A stretch of 29,904 nucleotides of DNA, taken from NCBI GenBank assembly GCA_028282595.1, contig JANQHQ010000019.1, forward strand, positions 1 through 29,904, written 5' to 3'. Position 1 is the first letter of the stretch; each line of letters starts with the position of its first letter. Below the pieces are notes generated by a model. It had not been told where the DNA came from, did not search any database, and was given only the letters and a program-made list of their open reading frames with translations. Shown piece by piece: positions 8,806-16,528 of the stretch. The translations under genes were made by a program, and so were the position numbers. Origin of the DNA: Chlorobium sp. (lineage in GTDB: Bacteria; Bacteroidota; Chlorobiia; Chlorobiales; Chlorobiaceae).

Positions 8806-8860
8806 ATTTCAGGACGGGACACGGTTGCCGACGGGTTGGAGGATTTGAGTAAAGTCGTTA

Positions 8861-8875
8861 ATTTGCATTGCAAAT
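8861..8875. promoter_or_regulatory. Palindrome ahead of the toxin-antitoxin genes, candidate operator
   Basis: ATTTGCATTGCAAAT is a perfect inverted repeat (7 + 1 + 7) ending 34 bases before the antitoxin ATG. Antitoxins of ParE/RelE systems commonly repress their own operon by binding such sites; binding here is inferred. Confidence 0.5.
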
Positions 8876-8909
8876 GCAGTGCGTTTCTGAAAAAGAAAAG
8901 AACAATGCG

Positions 8910-9179
8910 ATGAAAAGTGAGTCGTTACCTTCACTTCGTGTCGAACCGGAGCTTCGCAAGACAGCCGAAGCGGTGCTGGAAAAGGGGGAAACCCTTTCGG
9001 CGTTCATTGAATCGTCGGTTCGGACTGCTATTGAAATGAGGCTCAACCGGAAAGAGTTCATTGCGAGAGGACTTGCATCGCGCGACCGTGCCAGGGAAAC
9101 CGGGACGTACGTCGAGGCGTCTCTTGTTCTCGAAGAGTTGCAGGGCATGCTTCGCAAAGCCGGAAAACGGTCGTCGTGA
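8910..9179 (+). CDS. Antitoxin of a ParE/RelE-type module (YlcI/YnfO-like)
   Basis: Start chosen at ATG 8910, giving an 89-residue protein beginning MKSESLPSLRVEPELR; upstream TTG 8868 and ATG 8874 would add residues that do not look like the family and overlap the palindrome. The N-terminal strand PSLRVEPEL followed by two helices (RKTAEAVLEKGETLSAFIESSVRTAIE) fits a ribbon-helix-helix DNA-binding fold. The C-terminal half is charged and helical, as expected for the toxin-binding segment. The stop codon overlaps the toxin start by four bases (GTGA), so translation is probably coupled. Likely role: neutralise the toxin and repress the operon, perhaps through the palindrome at 8861. Confidence 0.8.
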   Translation: MKSESLPSLRVEPELRKTAEAVLEKGETLSAFIESSVRTAIEMRLNRKEFIARGLASRDRARETGTYVEASLVLEELQGMLRKAGKRSS

Positions 9180-9475
9180 AATTCAGGCTGCGGTTTACCC
9201 CGGAAGCGAAGAGCGATCTGGTCCGTCTCTATGCGTTTCTTCTCGAAAAAGATTTACACGCGGCCGAAGAGGCGCTCGATGCCATTCGGCGCGGCATGGA
9301 TATGCTGCGTCGCTTTCCGTTCAGTTGCAGAAAAGCGACACCCGAAACACCGTTTCTGCGCGAACTACTGATATCGTTTGGAAGCTCGGGGTATGTCGCC
9401 CTTTTCGAGATTGAAGACGATCGAACGATTACCGTTATTGCCGTTCGCCACCAGCGAGAGGATGATTTTATGTAA
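9176..9475 (+). CDS. ParE/RelE-family toxin
   Basis: GTG start at 9176 overlaps the antitoxin stop (GTGA). The 99-residue product begins MKFRLRFTPEAKSDLVRLYAF and has the RelE/ParE order: strand, long helices with AEEALDAIRRGMDMLRRFPFSCR, then FLRELLISFGSSGYVALFEIEDDRTITVIAVRHQRED, ending in the family's typical IAVRHQREDD. ParE members poison DNA gyrase and RelE members cut mRNA. The conserved C-terminal residues here fit ParE better, but the target cannot be fixed from sequence alone. Confidence 0.87.
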   Translation: MKFRLRFTPEAKSDLVRLYAFLLEKDLHAAEEALDAIRRGMDMLRRFPFSCRKATPETPFLRELLISFGSSGYVALFEIEDDRTITVIAVRHQREDDFM

Positions 9476-9500
9476 TTCCGCCGGTGACATGATGCGAGTT

Positions 9501-9530
9501 GTAGGGGCAGGCCCCTGTGCCTGCCCGTGT
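9501..9530. repeat. Dispersed short hairpin repeat (REP-like), copy 2
   Basis: Stem GGGCAGG (9505-9511) pairs with CCTGCCC (9520-9526). Reverse-complemented, it aligns with 3918-3950, including the flanking CTAC. One stem pair is swapped (C:G versus G:C), keeping the pairing. It lies 25 bases after the toxin stop. Confidence 0.7.
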
Positions 9531-9684
9531 GTCCCTATATTTCCCACGGATGGCGGGATGTACACGGATTTGCTTTCCGGGCTCTACGTGATGTTCTTGC
9601 CGCGAGGTTACGATTCCTTTCGATAATGGTATATTTTACTTGAATATTTCTTCCGATTCTTCACGGGTAAAAAAGGAGGTTCCA

Positions 9685-10056
9685 TTGAACTGGTATCTGG
9701 AGGCCTGGAAAAAATACGCTGTCTTCAACGGCAGATCGCGAAGGAAAGAGTACTGGTACTTTATCCTTTTCAACCTTCTGGTCAGCATGCTCCTGGGGTT
9801 TATCGACTCCATGACGGGCATGTACAGCTTCGAAGCCGGCATCGGACTTCTGAGCGGCGTCTACACGCTTGCCATCATCGTTCCGGGCATCGCCGTAGGA
9901 ATCCGGCGCCTGCACGACACCGGGCGGAGCGGCTGGTGGCTGCTCATCGGACTGATACCGTTTGTCGGCGCGATCGTACTCATCGTTTTCTGCGTTCAGG
10001 ACAGCCAGCCGGGAGAGAACGAGTACGGCCCGAATCCGAAAGAAGTTATGGCATAG
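9685..10056 (+). CDS. DUF805 family membrane protein
   Basis: Start chosen at TTG 9685, because AAGGAGG (9673-9679) is 5 bases upstream and the product then begins MNWYLEAWKKYAVFNGRSRRKEYWYF, the usual DUF805 (PF05656) N-terminus; extending to 9640 would place this ribosome site inside the gene. The 123-residue protein has about three to four hydrophobic segments, and the family motif GIRRLHDTGRSGWW followed by LIGLIPFVGAIVLIVFC and a C-terminal PGENEYGPNP. Inner-membrane protein of unknown function; some relatives sit beside ParE toxins or in phages, but here it is a stand-alone gene. Confidence 0.9.
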   Translation: MNWYLEAWKKYAVFNGRSRRKEYWYFILFNLLVSMLLGFIDSMTGMYSFEAGIGLLSGVYTLAIIVPGIAVGIRRLHDTGRSGWWLLIGLIPFVGAIVLIVFCVQDSQPGENEYGPNPKEVMA

Positions 10057-10184
10057 TTGCAGATAGATGCAGGTCTATGTCTTGAAGATGAACATTCTGC
10101 CCATGGGCGTGATGTTCGGCGGCACCATCGCCGAGGTGATGGGTATCGCCGTGAAGGATGTCGGTGAGATGTTCAACAATCTTC

Positions 10185-11129
10185 TCACCCCACGATCAAA
10201 CTCCCCACATACTCCTTCAGCGACGGATTGGCGGGGTCGGAGAAGAAGGCCTCGATAGCGTCGGCGACGATTTCACCGATGTCGGGGTCGACGAAGTTCA
10301 TGGTCCCGATCTGGATGGCCGAGGCTCCGGTGAGCAGGAACTCCATTGCGTCGGAAAACGAGCCGATCCCTCCCATGCCCACGACCGGGATGTTCACGGC
10401 GTTGTAAACCTCCCACGCTTTTGCGAGCGCGACCGGCTTGATCGCGGGACCGGAAAGTCCTCCGGTGACGTTTTTCAGGAGGGGTTTTTTCGTTTTGTAG
10501 TCCACGGCCATGCCGACCAGCGTATTGATCAGCGAAACGGAATCCGCTCCGGCGTCCTCGGCGGCTATGGCGATGGCGCTGATGGAGGTGACGTTCGGGG
10601 TGAGTTTCACCATCAGATGGCGGTCGGTGATCGCGCGCAGCTTCGAGACGATCTCGTAGGTCGCGGTGCTGCTTACGCCCATGATCATGCATTCGCCCTT
10701 GACGTTCGGGCAGGAGAGGTTGATTTCGTAGCCTTCGATGCCTTTGCAGCCGTCGAGGCGCTCGACCACCGTGCAGTAGTCATCGATGCATTTTCCCGCG
10801 ACGTTGACCACGATGGCGGTGTCGAGCCCCTGCAGGAACGGGATTTTCTCCTCCACGAAGCGGTCGAGGCCGACATTGGCGAGGCCGATGGCGTTGAGCA
10901 TGCCGCAGGGGGTTTCGGCGATGCGCTGGGGAGGATTGCCCGCGCGCGGTTCGGGGGAGATGGCTTTCGTGACGATGCCGCCGATCCTGTCGAGGTTGCA
11001 AAGCTTGTCGAGCTCTTCGCCGTAGGATACCGTACCCGATGCGAGAAGGACCGGGGAACGGAGGTCGAGTCCGCGTCCGAGAGAGACCCTGGCGTTAGTG
11101 GTTGCGTGCTGTTCCGAAGGTTTTGACAT
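10185..11129 (-). CDS. pyrD: Dihydroorotate dehydrogenase, class 1B catalytic subunit
   Basis: Oxidises dihydroorotate to orotate in pyrimidine synthesis, in the cytoplasm. From ATG 11129 the product has 314 residues. Visible landmarks: LLASGTVSYGEEL near the N-terminus, TKAISPEPRAGNPP (flavin contact, K55), PCGMLNAIGLANVG, NLSCPNVKGE with Cys140 as the class 1 catalytic base, VKLTPNV, NTLVGMAVD, GGLSGPAIKPVAL, and GMGGIGSFSDAMEFLLTGASAIQIGT, the phosphate-binding end of the FMN site. Class 1B enzymes pair with PyrK, which passes electrons to NAD; no pyrK lies in the window. A GTG at 11174 could extend the protein by 15 residues but has no spaced ribosome site, so ATG 11129 is preferred. Confidence 0.95.
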   Translation of the reverse strand: MSKPSEQHATTNARVSLGRGLDLRSPVLLASGTVSYGEELDKLCNLDRIGGIVTKAISPEPRAGNPPQRIAETPCGMLNAIGLANVGLDRFVEEKIPFLQGLDTAIVVNVAGKCIDDYCTVVERLDGCKGIEGYEINLSCPNVKGECMIMGVSSTATYEIVSKLRAITDRHLMVKLTPNVTSISAIAIAAEDAGADSVSLINTLVGMAVDYKTKKPLLKNVTGGLSGPAIKPVALAKAWEVYNAVNIPVVGMGGIGSFSDAMEFLLTGASAIQIGTMNFVDPDIGEIVADAIEAFFSDPANPSLKEYVGSLIVG

Positions 11130-11241
11130 GCTGATCGAATGCTGAGGTTGTCCGGGTGTAATGTAAGAAAACACCCTCTTTTTCGCATGTTGTTTCGATC
11201 ATTTTCAGCAGTGTCGCCGGTTCGGATCGGCCGATGACCGG

Positions 11242-11269
11242 TCCGGCTGCACGACATCGTGCAGCCGGA
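11242..11269 (-). terminator. Perfect inverted repeat downstream of glgP
   Basis: TCCGGCTGCACGA (11242-11254) and TCGTGCAGCCGGA (11257-11269) are exact complements with a 2-base centre. It lies 48 bases past the glucan phosphorylase stop and upstream of pyrD on the same strand. Probably a transcription stop for glgP, though no clear T tract follows on that strand. Confidence 0.6.
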
Positions 11270-11317
11270 GGGCATCCCGGGAGAGGTTACCGTAAAACCT
11301 GTTCCCGTGAACGGAGC

Positions 11318-13429
11318 CTACCCTTTCAGGTAGTAGCGCACGGCGTACTCCCTGACCATGCGGTGGGTATTGTAGACCGGAGCGACGGTGGCTATTGCGT
11401 TGCGGACCTTTTTGAGCCAGGTTACCGGGAGGTTTCGCTCGTCGCGCTCGTAGAATGTCGGGATGATCTGGTTTTCCAGAATGTCGTAGAGCAGTTCGGC
11501 GTCGTGACGGTCCTGCTCTTCCTGGTTGTCGAACTGTTCGCCGCTACCGATCGACCAGCCGTTCTCCCCGTTGTAGGCCTCGGGCCACCAGCCGTCGGGG
11601 ATGCTGAAGTTCAGCCCGCCGTGCAGCGCGGTTTTCTGCCCGGAGGTGCCGCTGGCTTCCATAGGGCGTACCGGGTTGTTGAGCCAGACATCGACGCCGG
11701 AGATCATCCGCTTCGCGACGCCGAGGTTGTAGTTTTCGAGGAAAATGATCTTTCCCCTGAACTGCGGCAGCCGGGCGTTTTCCACGATCTGCTGGATATA
11801 GTGCTTGCCCGCGTCGTCGTGGGGGTGAGCCTTGCCGGCGAAGATGATCTGCACGGGCATGTTCGGGTTGCTGATGATCCGCGTCAACCGCTCGATGTCG
11901 GAAAAGATCAGGGGTGCGCGTTTGTAGGTGGCGAAACGCCGTGCGAATCCGATGGTGAGCACATCCGGCGAAAGGGGATTTTTAGCCGACTTCGACGAAT
12001 CCATCTCCATGTGGGTCGCATGGGCGTGCTGATGGAAAAGCTGGTTGGAGAGGTAGCGGTAGACGAAGTCCACGAGGTTGCGTTTGAGGTGGTAGCGCAG
12101 GCACCAGAGTTCCTCGTCGCTAACCCTCGAGAGCACTTCCTCGGCGGCCTCGGTCGATGCCGTCAGCGTATCTATGCTGTCGGTGTGGTTCCTCCAGAAC
12201 TTTTCGGTATAGCCGCTGCTCCAGCTTGCGGCATGCACACCGTTGGTGATATGGCCGATCGGCACCTCGTCCGGAGATTCCGCCGCGTAGATGTGCCGCC
12301 ACATGTCCCGCGACACTTCCCCGTGCAGCTTTGAGACGCCGTTGGCGCTCCTGGAGAGATTCAGTGCAAGCACGGTCATGGTGAAGAGCCCGTTCGGCTG
12401 CGAGGGGTCCTCGGAACCGAGTTTCATGAAATCGTCGAAATCGATATCCGAGCCCGCAAGGTAGCGGTCGAACGAGTAGTGCATCATCTCCCGTGAAAAA
12501 CGGTCGTGACCTGCGGGGACGGGGGTGTGGGTGGTGAAGACGCACTGTTCCCTGACGTTTTCTTTCGCTTCTTCGAGCTGTCGGCCCTGTGCAAGCTCCC
12601 TGCCGAGCAGTTCTGCCGTGAGAAAAGCCGAATGCCCCTCGTTCATGTGGTAGGCCGCCGGTTCGACTCCGAGCGCCTTGAGCAGCCTGACGCCTCCGAT
12701 GCCGAGCACGATCTCCTGGTTGATGCGCATGTTCTGGTCGCCGCCGTAGACCCGTGAACAGATATCCCGATAGTGGGACTCGTTAGCCGGGATGTTGGTG
12801 TCGAGCAGATAGAGCTTCGCCCTGCCGACGGAGACGCACCACGCCTGGGCGTAGACCTCACTCATGGCGATGGGGACTGTAATCACGAGGTCCTTGCCGT
12901 CCGGGCCGACGACTTTTTCCATGGGGACGCTTTCCGGATACTGCAGCGGATAGTCCTCCACCTGCCACCCGTCCTGGTTGAGGTACTGCCGGAAGTATCC
13001 TTCCTTGTAGAACAGGGTGATTCCGATGAAGTTGATGCCGAGGTCGCTCGCCGATTTGAGGTGGTCGCCCGCCAGCACGCCGAGACCGCCGGAGTAGATC
13101 CGAACGCTCTCGTGGATGCCGAACTCGGCGCTGAAGTAGGCTACCGGGTTTTCAACCAGTGAGGGCGTGTTCGTGGCGGCCCAGGTGTCGGTATCGGCAA
13201 GGTATTTCTCGAAACGCGCGCTGACCCGGTCGATTTTTTCGCCGAATTCGCAGTCGATGCGGGCGAGCAGTTCGTCGTTCGAGATGTGATGGAGCAGCTC
13301 GATCGGGTTGTGGTTCACTCTTTCCCAGAGGAGAGGGGAGAGTTCCTTGAACAGTTCTTTCGCTTCCGTGTCCCACGACCACCAGAGGTTGCGGGAGAGG
13401 TTTTTCAGGGCGGCTATTTTCTGGCGCAT
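11318..13429 (-). CDS. glgP: Alpha-glucan (glycogen) phosphorylase, short GT35 type
   Basis: Releases glucose 1-phosphate from glycogen-type glucans with phosphate and pyridoxal phosphate. The 703 residues begin with a DUF3417-like N-terminal domain (NLWWSWDTEAKELF), then VAYFSAEFGIHESVRIYSGGLGVLAGDHLKSASDLG, YHMNEGHSAFL, TTHTPVPAGHDRF, ITNGVHAASW, IGFARRFATYKRA, and EASGTSGQKTALHGG, where K599 aligns with the cofactor-binding lysine. These match the TIGR02094 group, shorter than the about 800-residue E. coli type. Divergent from the metallophosphoesterase across 158 bp. It supports storage-polymer use, in line with glycogen storage by green sulfur bacteria (inference). Confidence 0.96.
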   Translation of the reverse strand: MRQKIAALKNLSRNLWWSWDTEAKELFKELSPLLWERVNHNPIELLHHISNDELLARIDCEFGEKIDRVSARFEKYLADTDTWAATNTPSLVENPVAYFSAEFGIHESVRIYSGGLGVLAGDHLKSASDLGINFIGITLFYKEGYFRQYLNQDGWQVEDYPLQYPESVPMEKVVGPDGKDLVITVPIAMSEVYAQAWCVSVGRAKLYLLDTNIPANESHYRDICSRVYGGDQNMRINQEIVLGIGGVRLLKALGVEPAAYHMNEGHSAFLTAELLGRELAQGRQLEEAKENVREQCVFTTHTPVPAGHDRFSREMMHYSFDRYLAGSDIDFDDFMKLGSEDPSQPNGLFTMTVLALNLSRSANGVSKLHGEVSRDMWRHIYAAESPDEVPIGHITNGVHAASWSSGYTEKFWRNHTDSIDTLTASTEAAEEVLSRVSDEELWCLRYHLKRNLVDFVYRYLSNQLFHQHAHATHMEMDSSKSAKNPLSPDVLTIGFARRFATYKRAPLIFSDIERLTRIISNPNMPVQIIFAGKAHPHDDAGKHYIQQIVENARLPQFRGKIIFLENYNLGVAKRMISGVDVWLNNPVRPMEASGTSGQKTALHGGLNFSIPDGWWPEAYNGENGWSIGSGEQFDNQEEQDRHDAELLYDILENQIIPTFYERDERNLPVTWLKKVRNAIATVAPVYNTHRMVREYAVRYYLKG

Positions 13430-13587
13430 GGATAAGCTGTGAATAAGTATTTGAAAGTCTTCGAACGTCTTGGCCGGAGGGTGAAGAGTGTGTCTTCCCC
13501 GAAAGCTTTTGCGATAGTGATGCGTGAATCGCTATTTTAAACGGCGGTAATTTACAGCTTATCCAGCTAAAATCTAAGAGCGCCGTT

Positions 13588-14448
13588 TTGAGTAGCAAAA
13601 GCGTTACAATCGCCCACTTCTCCGACCTCCATCTGTCCGGAAAACGCGAGCGGCGCCGGATTGCGTTTCTCGAAAAACTGCTTGCCTCGATCGAGCGCGC
13701 GGGGTGCGATCACATCGTCATAACCGGGGACCTCGTCGATACCGCCGATCCGGCGGAATGGGCGCTCGTCAAAGAGATACTGCAGGACGCGGGATGGTTT
13801 TCGTGGGAAAGGGCGAGCGTCATTCCCGGAAATCACGACCTGACGAACATCGAGGAGGAGATGCGCTTCTACAATGCATTCAACCCCGACCCGAACGCCC
13901 GCAAGCGCCGCCTCCACAAAAAAATTTCGGAGTTCTGCACACTTTTCCGCGAGCTGATCACAGGGGACGAACGCGTGGCGGGGTTTCCCTATATCAAATC
14001 GATCGACTACGGCAGCCAGGTGATTTCGCTGGTCATGGTCAATACGGTTTGGCCGTGGATGAATCTGGAAAACCCTCTCGGTGCAAGGGGATACGTGAAC
14101 CCCGCTGAACTCGAAGCTTTGCGGGATCCTTCGGTCGTCGGGGCGCTGAAAGACAGCTTCGTCATCGGGGTTTTCCATCACGCGTGCAGGATCTATGAAA
14201 CCGGCGTGCCGATCGACCAGGCATTCGACTGGACTATGGAACTGAGGAACCGCGAGGAACTGCTCGGCACAATGGGGACGATCGGGGCGCGTCTGTTACT
14301 GCACGGGCATTTTCACCGGTTTCAGTCTTACATGGCCGGAGGTATCCGGGTCGTCAACGGCGGCAGCTTCCGTTACGATCCGGAAAGGTACAATGAGATC
14401 ACCATCCGTGAGGACGGGAGCTTTTCGCAGAGGTTCGTCGATCTGTGA
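13588..14448 (+). CDS. Metallophosphoesterase (calcineurin-like)
   Basis: 286 residues from TTG 13588; no ATG lies between it and the first motif. All binuclear-metal motifs are present: SDLHL with D13 and H15, GDLVDT with D48, GNHDL with N82 and H83, GVFHHAC, and GHFHRF near residue 250. The family hydrolyses phosphoesters such as cyclic nucleotides or nucleotide derivatives. No signal peptide, so cytoplasmic. The substrate cannot be told from sequence; the insert with a basic helix (NARKRRLHKK) after GNHD is a possible substrate or nucleic-acid contact. Single gene, ended by the hairpin at 14502. Confidence 0.9.
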   Translation: MSSKSVTIAHFSDLHLSGKRERRRIAFLEKLLASIERAGCDHIVITGDLVDTADPAEWALVKEILQDAGWFSWERASVIPGNHDLTNIEEEMRFYNAFNPDPNARKRRLHKKISEFCTLFRELITGDERVAGFPYIKSIDYGSQVISLVMVNTVWPWMNLENPLGARGYVNPAELEALRDPSVVGALKDSFVIGVFHHACRIYETGVPIDQAFDWTMELRNREELLGTMGTIGARLLLHGHFHRFQSYMAGGIRVVNGGSFRYDPERYNEITIREDGSFSQRFVDL

Positions 14449-14501
14449 GGGAACTGTTGGCCGACTGGACAAGAGGTCTCGGCCGTAACGAAGCAGTAGC
14501 G

Positions 14502-14532
14502 AAAAAACCCCGGCGAAACCCGGGGTTTTTTT
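14502..14532. terminator. Bidirectional rho-independent terminator
   Basis: AAAAAACCCCGG (14502-14513) pairs with CCGGGGTTTTTT (14520-14531) around a 6-base loop, with A and T tracts on both sides. It serves both the metallophosphoesterase (plus) and ferritin (minus), which converge here. Confidence 0.93.
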
Positions 14533-14552
14533 AATCGTTGTGCAGGCCGCTC

Positions 14553-15047
14553 TTACTCCGAACCGCGACGGGCGAGCTGGCGGTCGAGCATCAGAAGGGA
14601 CTGGCCTTTGTCTCCGGCCATTTTCAGGGTCTGGAGGATTTCCGAAGCCGACGCTTCCTCTTCCACCTGCTCGTCGATGAACCAGTGGAGCATAACCTGC
14701 GAAGCGTAGTCTTTTTCCTTTACGGCTTTTTCATAGAGTTTATTGATCGAGGCCGTAACGGAACGCTCATGATTCAGAACCTGTTCGAAAAGTGCGGTGG
14801 GCGAGGCGAAATCGGCGGGCGGTTTGGCCAGTGCTCCAAGCTCCACTCGTCCGCCCCGCTCGTTGACGTATTTGTAGAACTTCATGCCATGCCCGACTTC
14901 CTCTTTCTGCTGCTGTTTCATCCAGTGAGCGAATCCGGGAAGGTTCATGGATTCGGAGTAGGCGGCCATCGAAAGGTAGAGATGTGCCGAGTAGAACTCC
15001 TTGTCGATCTGCTCGTTGAACGCTTTCTGAAGGGTTTTGCTTAGCAT
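14553..15047 (-). CDS. ftnA: Ferritin (non-haem, bacterial FtnA type)
   Basis: Stores iron as a mineral core in a 24-subunit cytoplasmic shell. The 164-residue product keeps the ferroxidase ligands expected for FtnA: E17 and Y24 in the first helix, E50 and H53 in KEEVGHGMK, E94 in NHERSV, and Q126/E129 in DEQVEEE. There is no haem-binding Met of bacterioferritin type. A clear ribosome site (AAGGAG) precedes the ATG. It lies next to the flavodoxin group on the same strand, which suggests an iron-status neighbourhood; no iron-regulator box was identified. Confidence 0.96.
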   Translation of the reverse strand: MLSKTLQKAFNEQIDKEFYSAHLYLSMAAYSESMNLPGFAHWMKQQQKEEVGHGMKFYKYVNERGGRVELGALAKPPADFASPTALFEQVLNHERSVTASINKLYEKAVKEKDYASQVMLHWFIDEQVEEEASASEILQTLKMAGDKGQSLLMLDRQLARRGSE

Positions 15048-15170
15048 GAACGGTGACTCCTTTTCATTGTTTGCGTTGCTGTAAGTCCGGAACTATCCGG
15101 ATGATGTTTACCCTACAACCGGGAGGAACCATAAAATGTTTCCCTATAGCCGTTTTCGAGCGGGGGTTTG

Positions 15171-15555
15171 CTAAAAAAGCCGGAAACCGGCGGTTTTTCC
15201 ATCGACGAGAACCAGCTTTGCCGGGGAATTCTCCTTGCTCCGGCGGTAACCGATTTTCCACAGATGGGCGATGTCCCTTTTCCGGTAAAGGCTGCAGACA
15301 TAGTCCGCGGTGTAGCCGTTGTGGACAAGATCACCCGGTTGGGCGTGGACGGAGCCGAATGCCTGTTTCGTGGCGGTTTGCTTGAATTCCTCCGTTCCAC
15401 CGGTGCGGAATGCGTCGTAGCCGTTGTCGGCGATTACCTGCATGAGTTGGGAGAGGGCCGCACTTTCGGCCTTTTTCTTGTCCGCCGCATACGCTGAAGA
15501 GACCGGGAAAAGCCCCGAAAGGCCTGCAAGAATGATGGAGATGGGTGCAAAACAT
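15171..15555 (-). pseudogene. Small secreted protein gene with a frameshift at codon 2
   Basis: The intact part (15171-15443) encodes 90 residues containing TATKQAFGSVHAQPG, LWKIGYRRSKENSPAKLVL and DGKTAGFRLF. The same frame continues upstream without a stop to a typical signal peptide (hydrophobic IILAGLSGLF, then VSSAYA and a charged ADKKKAES), but has no start codon. An ATG at 15555 is one base out of frame. Removing one T from the TTTT run right after it restores M-F-A-P-I-S followed by the signal peptide and a 127-residue protein. The C-terminal pattern recalls small periplasmic proteins of unknown function that I know only by memory. The ATG directly abuts the hairpin after the flavodoxin gene and has no ribosome site. 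Confidence 0.65.
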
Positions 15556-15556
15556 A

Positions 15557-15583
15557 AAAGGTCGCCTGGGGGAAGCGACCTTT
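15557..15583 (-). terminator. Hairpin downstream of flavodoxin
   Basis: AAAGGTCGC (15557-15565) pairs with GCGACCTTT (15575-15583), 9 bp with a 9-base loop. It lies 51 bases past the flavodoxin stop. On the minus strand its T run leads directly into the ATG of the frameshifted secreted protein. Confidence 0.75.
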
Positions 15584-15633
15584 CACGTGGGGAGAGTTGT
15601 CACCGGTCCGGCAACGAAGACCGGCGACCGGGT

Positions 15634-16140
15634 TTACTGGAGCTGGCCCTGGATACCGGCGACCCAGCTGCCGATTCTGTCGGGCGTCATGTCGTCCTGA
15701 TTGTCCGCGTCGAGCGCCAGGCCGACAAAGTAACCGTCTACGACCGCCGTCGAGGCGCTGAAGTCGTAGCCGTCGGCAGGCCAGGCGCCGATGGGCTGCC
15801 CACCGCGCTCAACGACTTTCTCATAGATCGTGCCCATTGCATCGAGGAAAACATCCGCATAGTTGACCTGATCGCCGAGGCCGAAAAAGGCGACGGTTTT
15901 GCCGGTGAGATCGAGCTCGTCGAAACCCGGCAGAAAGTTTTCCCAGTCGCTCTGGAGCTCTCCGAAACCCCACGTCGAAGCGCCGAGGATGATGTTGTCG
16001 TAGGAGAGGAGAGACTGCGCGTCGCATTCGGAAATATTGTGAAGAACGACGTTGCCTTCGCCGAGTTGCGCTGCGATCATGGATGCTGCGTTTTCCGTGT
16101 TGCCGGTTTCCGAACCGTAAAACAAACCGATTGTTTTCAT
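15634..16140 (-). CDS. fldA: Flavodoxin, long-chain type
   Basis: Small FMN electron carrier that replaces ferredoxin when iron is scarce. The 168-residue product has the phosphate-binding loop GSETGNTE (residues 9-16), a flavin-flanking Trp in GASTWGFGELQ, and the second aromatic in GLGDQVNYADVF, followed by the about 20-residue insert (GQPIGAWPADGYDFSAS) that defines the long-chain class, and a C-terminal helix with TPDRIGSWVAGI. Cytoplasmic. The small Cys/His protein lies upstream on the same strand, 49 bases away, and may be co-transcribed. Confidence 0.96.
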   Translation of the reverse strand: MKTIGLFYGSETGNTENAASMIAAQLGEGNVVLHNISECDAQSLLSYDNIILGASTWGFGELQSDWENFLPGFDELDLTGKTVAFFGLGDQVNYADVFLDAMGTIYEKVVERGGQPIGAWPADGYDFSASTAVVDGYFVGLALDADNQDDMTPDRIGSWVAGIQGQLQ

Positions 16141-16189
16141 GAGGATGTTTTTTTCTTTGTTGTTGATGTTGTTTGATGTATCGCTGTTG

Positions 16190-16528
16190 TCAGCTTTTTC
16201 TGTTCGCGTGCCCTACAAGTGCCTCGATATTGAGCGCTTCTGAAGAGCCCTGCTGTATGGCTGTGTTAAACTCGTCGAAGTCCCCCGCATCCACGGTGAT
16301 GGTTACCATGCCGACCATGAGTTTCATGGGTTTGTTCTCGTAGATGACGGGGTCGGTTTTTCTCATCTCGTCCCATGCGTAACACTCCTCCATGATGTGG
16401 AAAAGCGTTTTCTTGGGTATGGTCAGCATAACATACTTGTAGTGAAGATGAAAATGACCGCAGTGGCATTTCCTTAACAGCGTGGTCTGGTGTCTGCAAT
16501 GGTGATCGTTGTTCCTGTGTTCCTTCAT
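16190..16528 (-). CDS. Small Cys/His-rich protein of unknown function, possibly DUF6686-like
   Basis: Start chosen at ATG 16528, with GGAAG just upstream on its strand; the product has 112 residues. The N-terminus is packed with metal-ligand residues: HHCRHQTT (C11) and KCHCGHFHLHY (C21, C23 and four His within about ten residues), followed by a helix (LFHIMEECYAW) and a mixed strand-helix C-terminal half. No signal peptide. The layout resembles small Bacteroidota/Chlorobiota proteins now called DUF6686, recalled from memory. Position upstream of flavodoxin suggests iron or redox stress, which is inference only. An upstream in-frame codon would add 13 residues. Confidence 0.65.
   Translation of the reverse strand: MKEHRNNDHHCRHQTTLLRKCHCGHFHLHYKYVMLTIPKKTLFHIMEECYAWDEMRKTDPVIYENKPMKLMVGMVTITVDAGDFDEFNTAIQQGSSEALNIEALVGHANRKS

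Larger units (their letters stand above)
8151..8909. other. Gene-free region made of hairpin repeats
   Basis: 759 bp without a credible gene. Near 8332-8363 there are two 16-bp imperfect direct repeats beginning GCTGAT and containing GTTGAA. From 8455 to 8805 lies the inverted hairpin element listed separately, enclosing a 77-bp repeat shared with 24107-24183. The right end holds the palindrome at 8861 and the start of the toxin-antitoxin pair. Confidence 0.7.

Noticed and set aside
10067..10258. Short plus-strand frame with a hydrophobic Met/Val/Gly-rich start
   Set aside because: The part before 10185 looks a little protein-like and might be a remnant, but there is no ribosome site and the end runs antisense into pyrD; too weak to call.
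10158..11126. Long open frame (322 codons) on the plus strand
   Set aside because: It is antisense to pyrD, with an Asp/Gly/Val-rich composition typical of a shadow frame in GC-rich coding DNA. The minus-strand product has all the enzyme motifs.
11234..12334. 366-codon frame on the plus strand
   Set aside because: Antisense to glgP; no recognisable domain, and the glgP frame is fully conserved.
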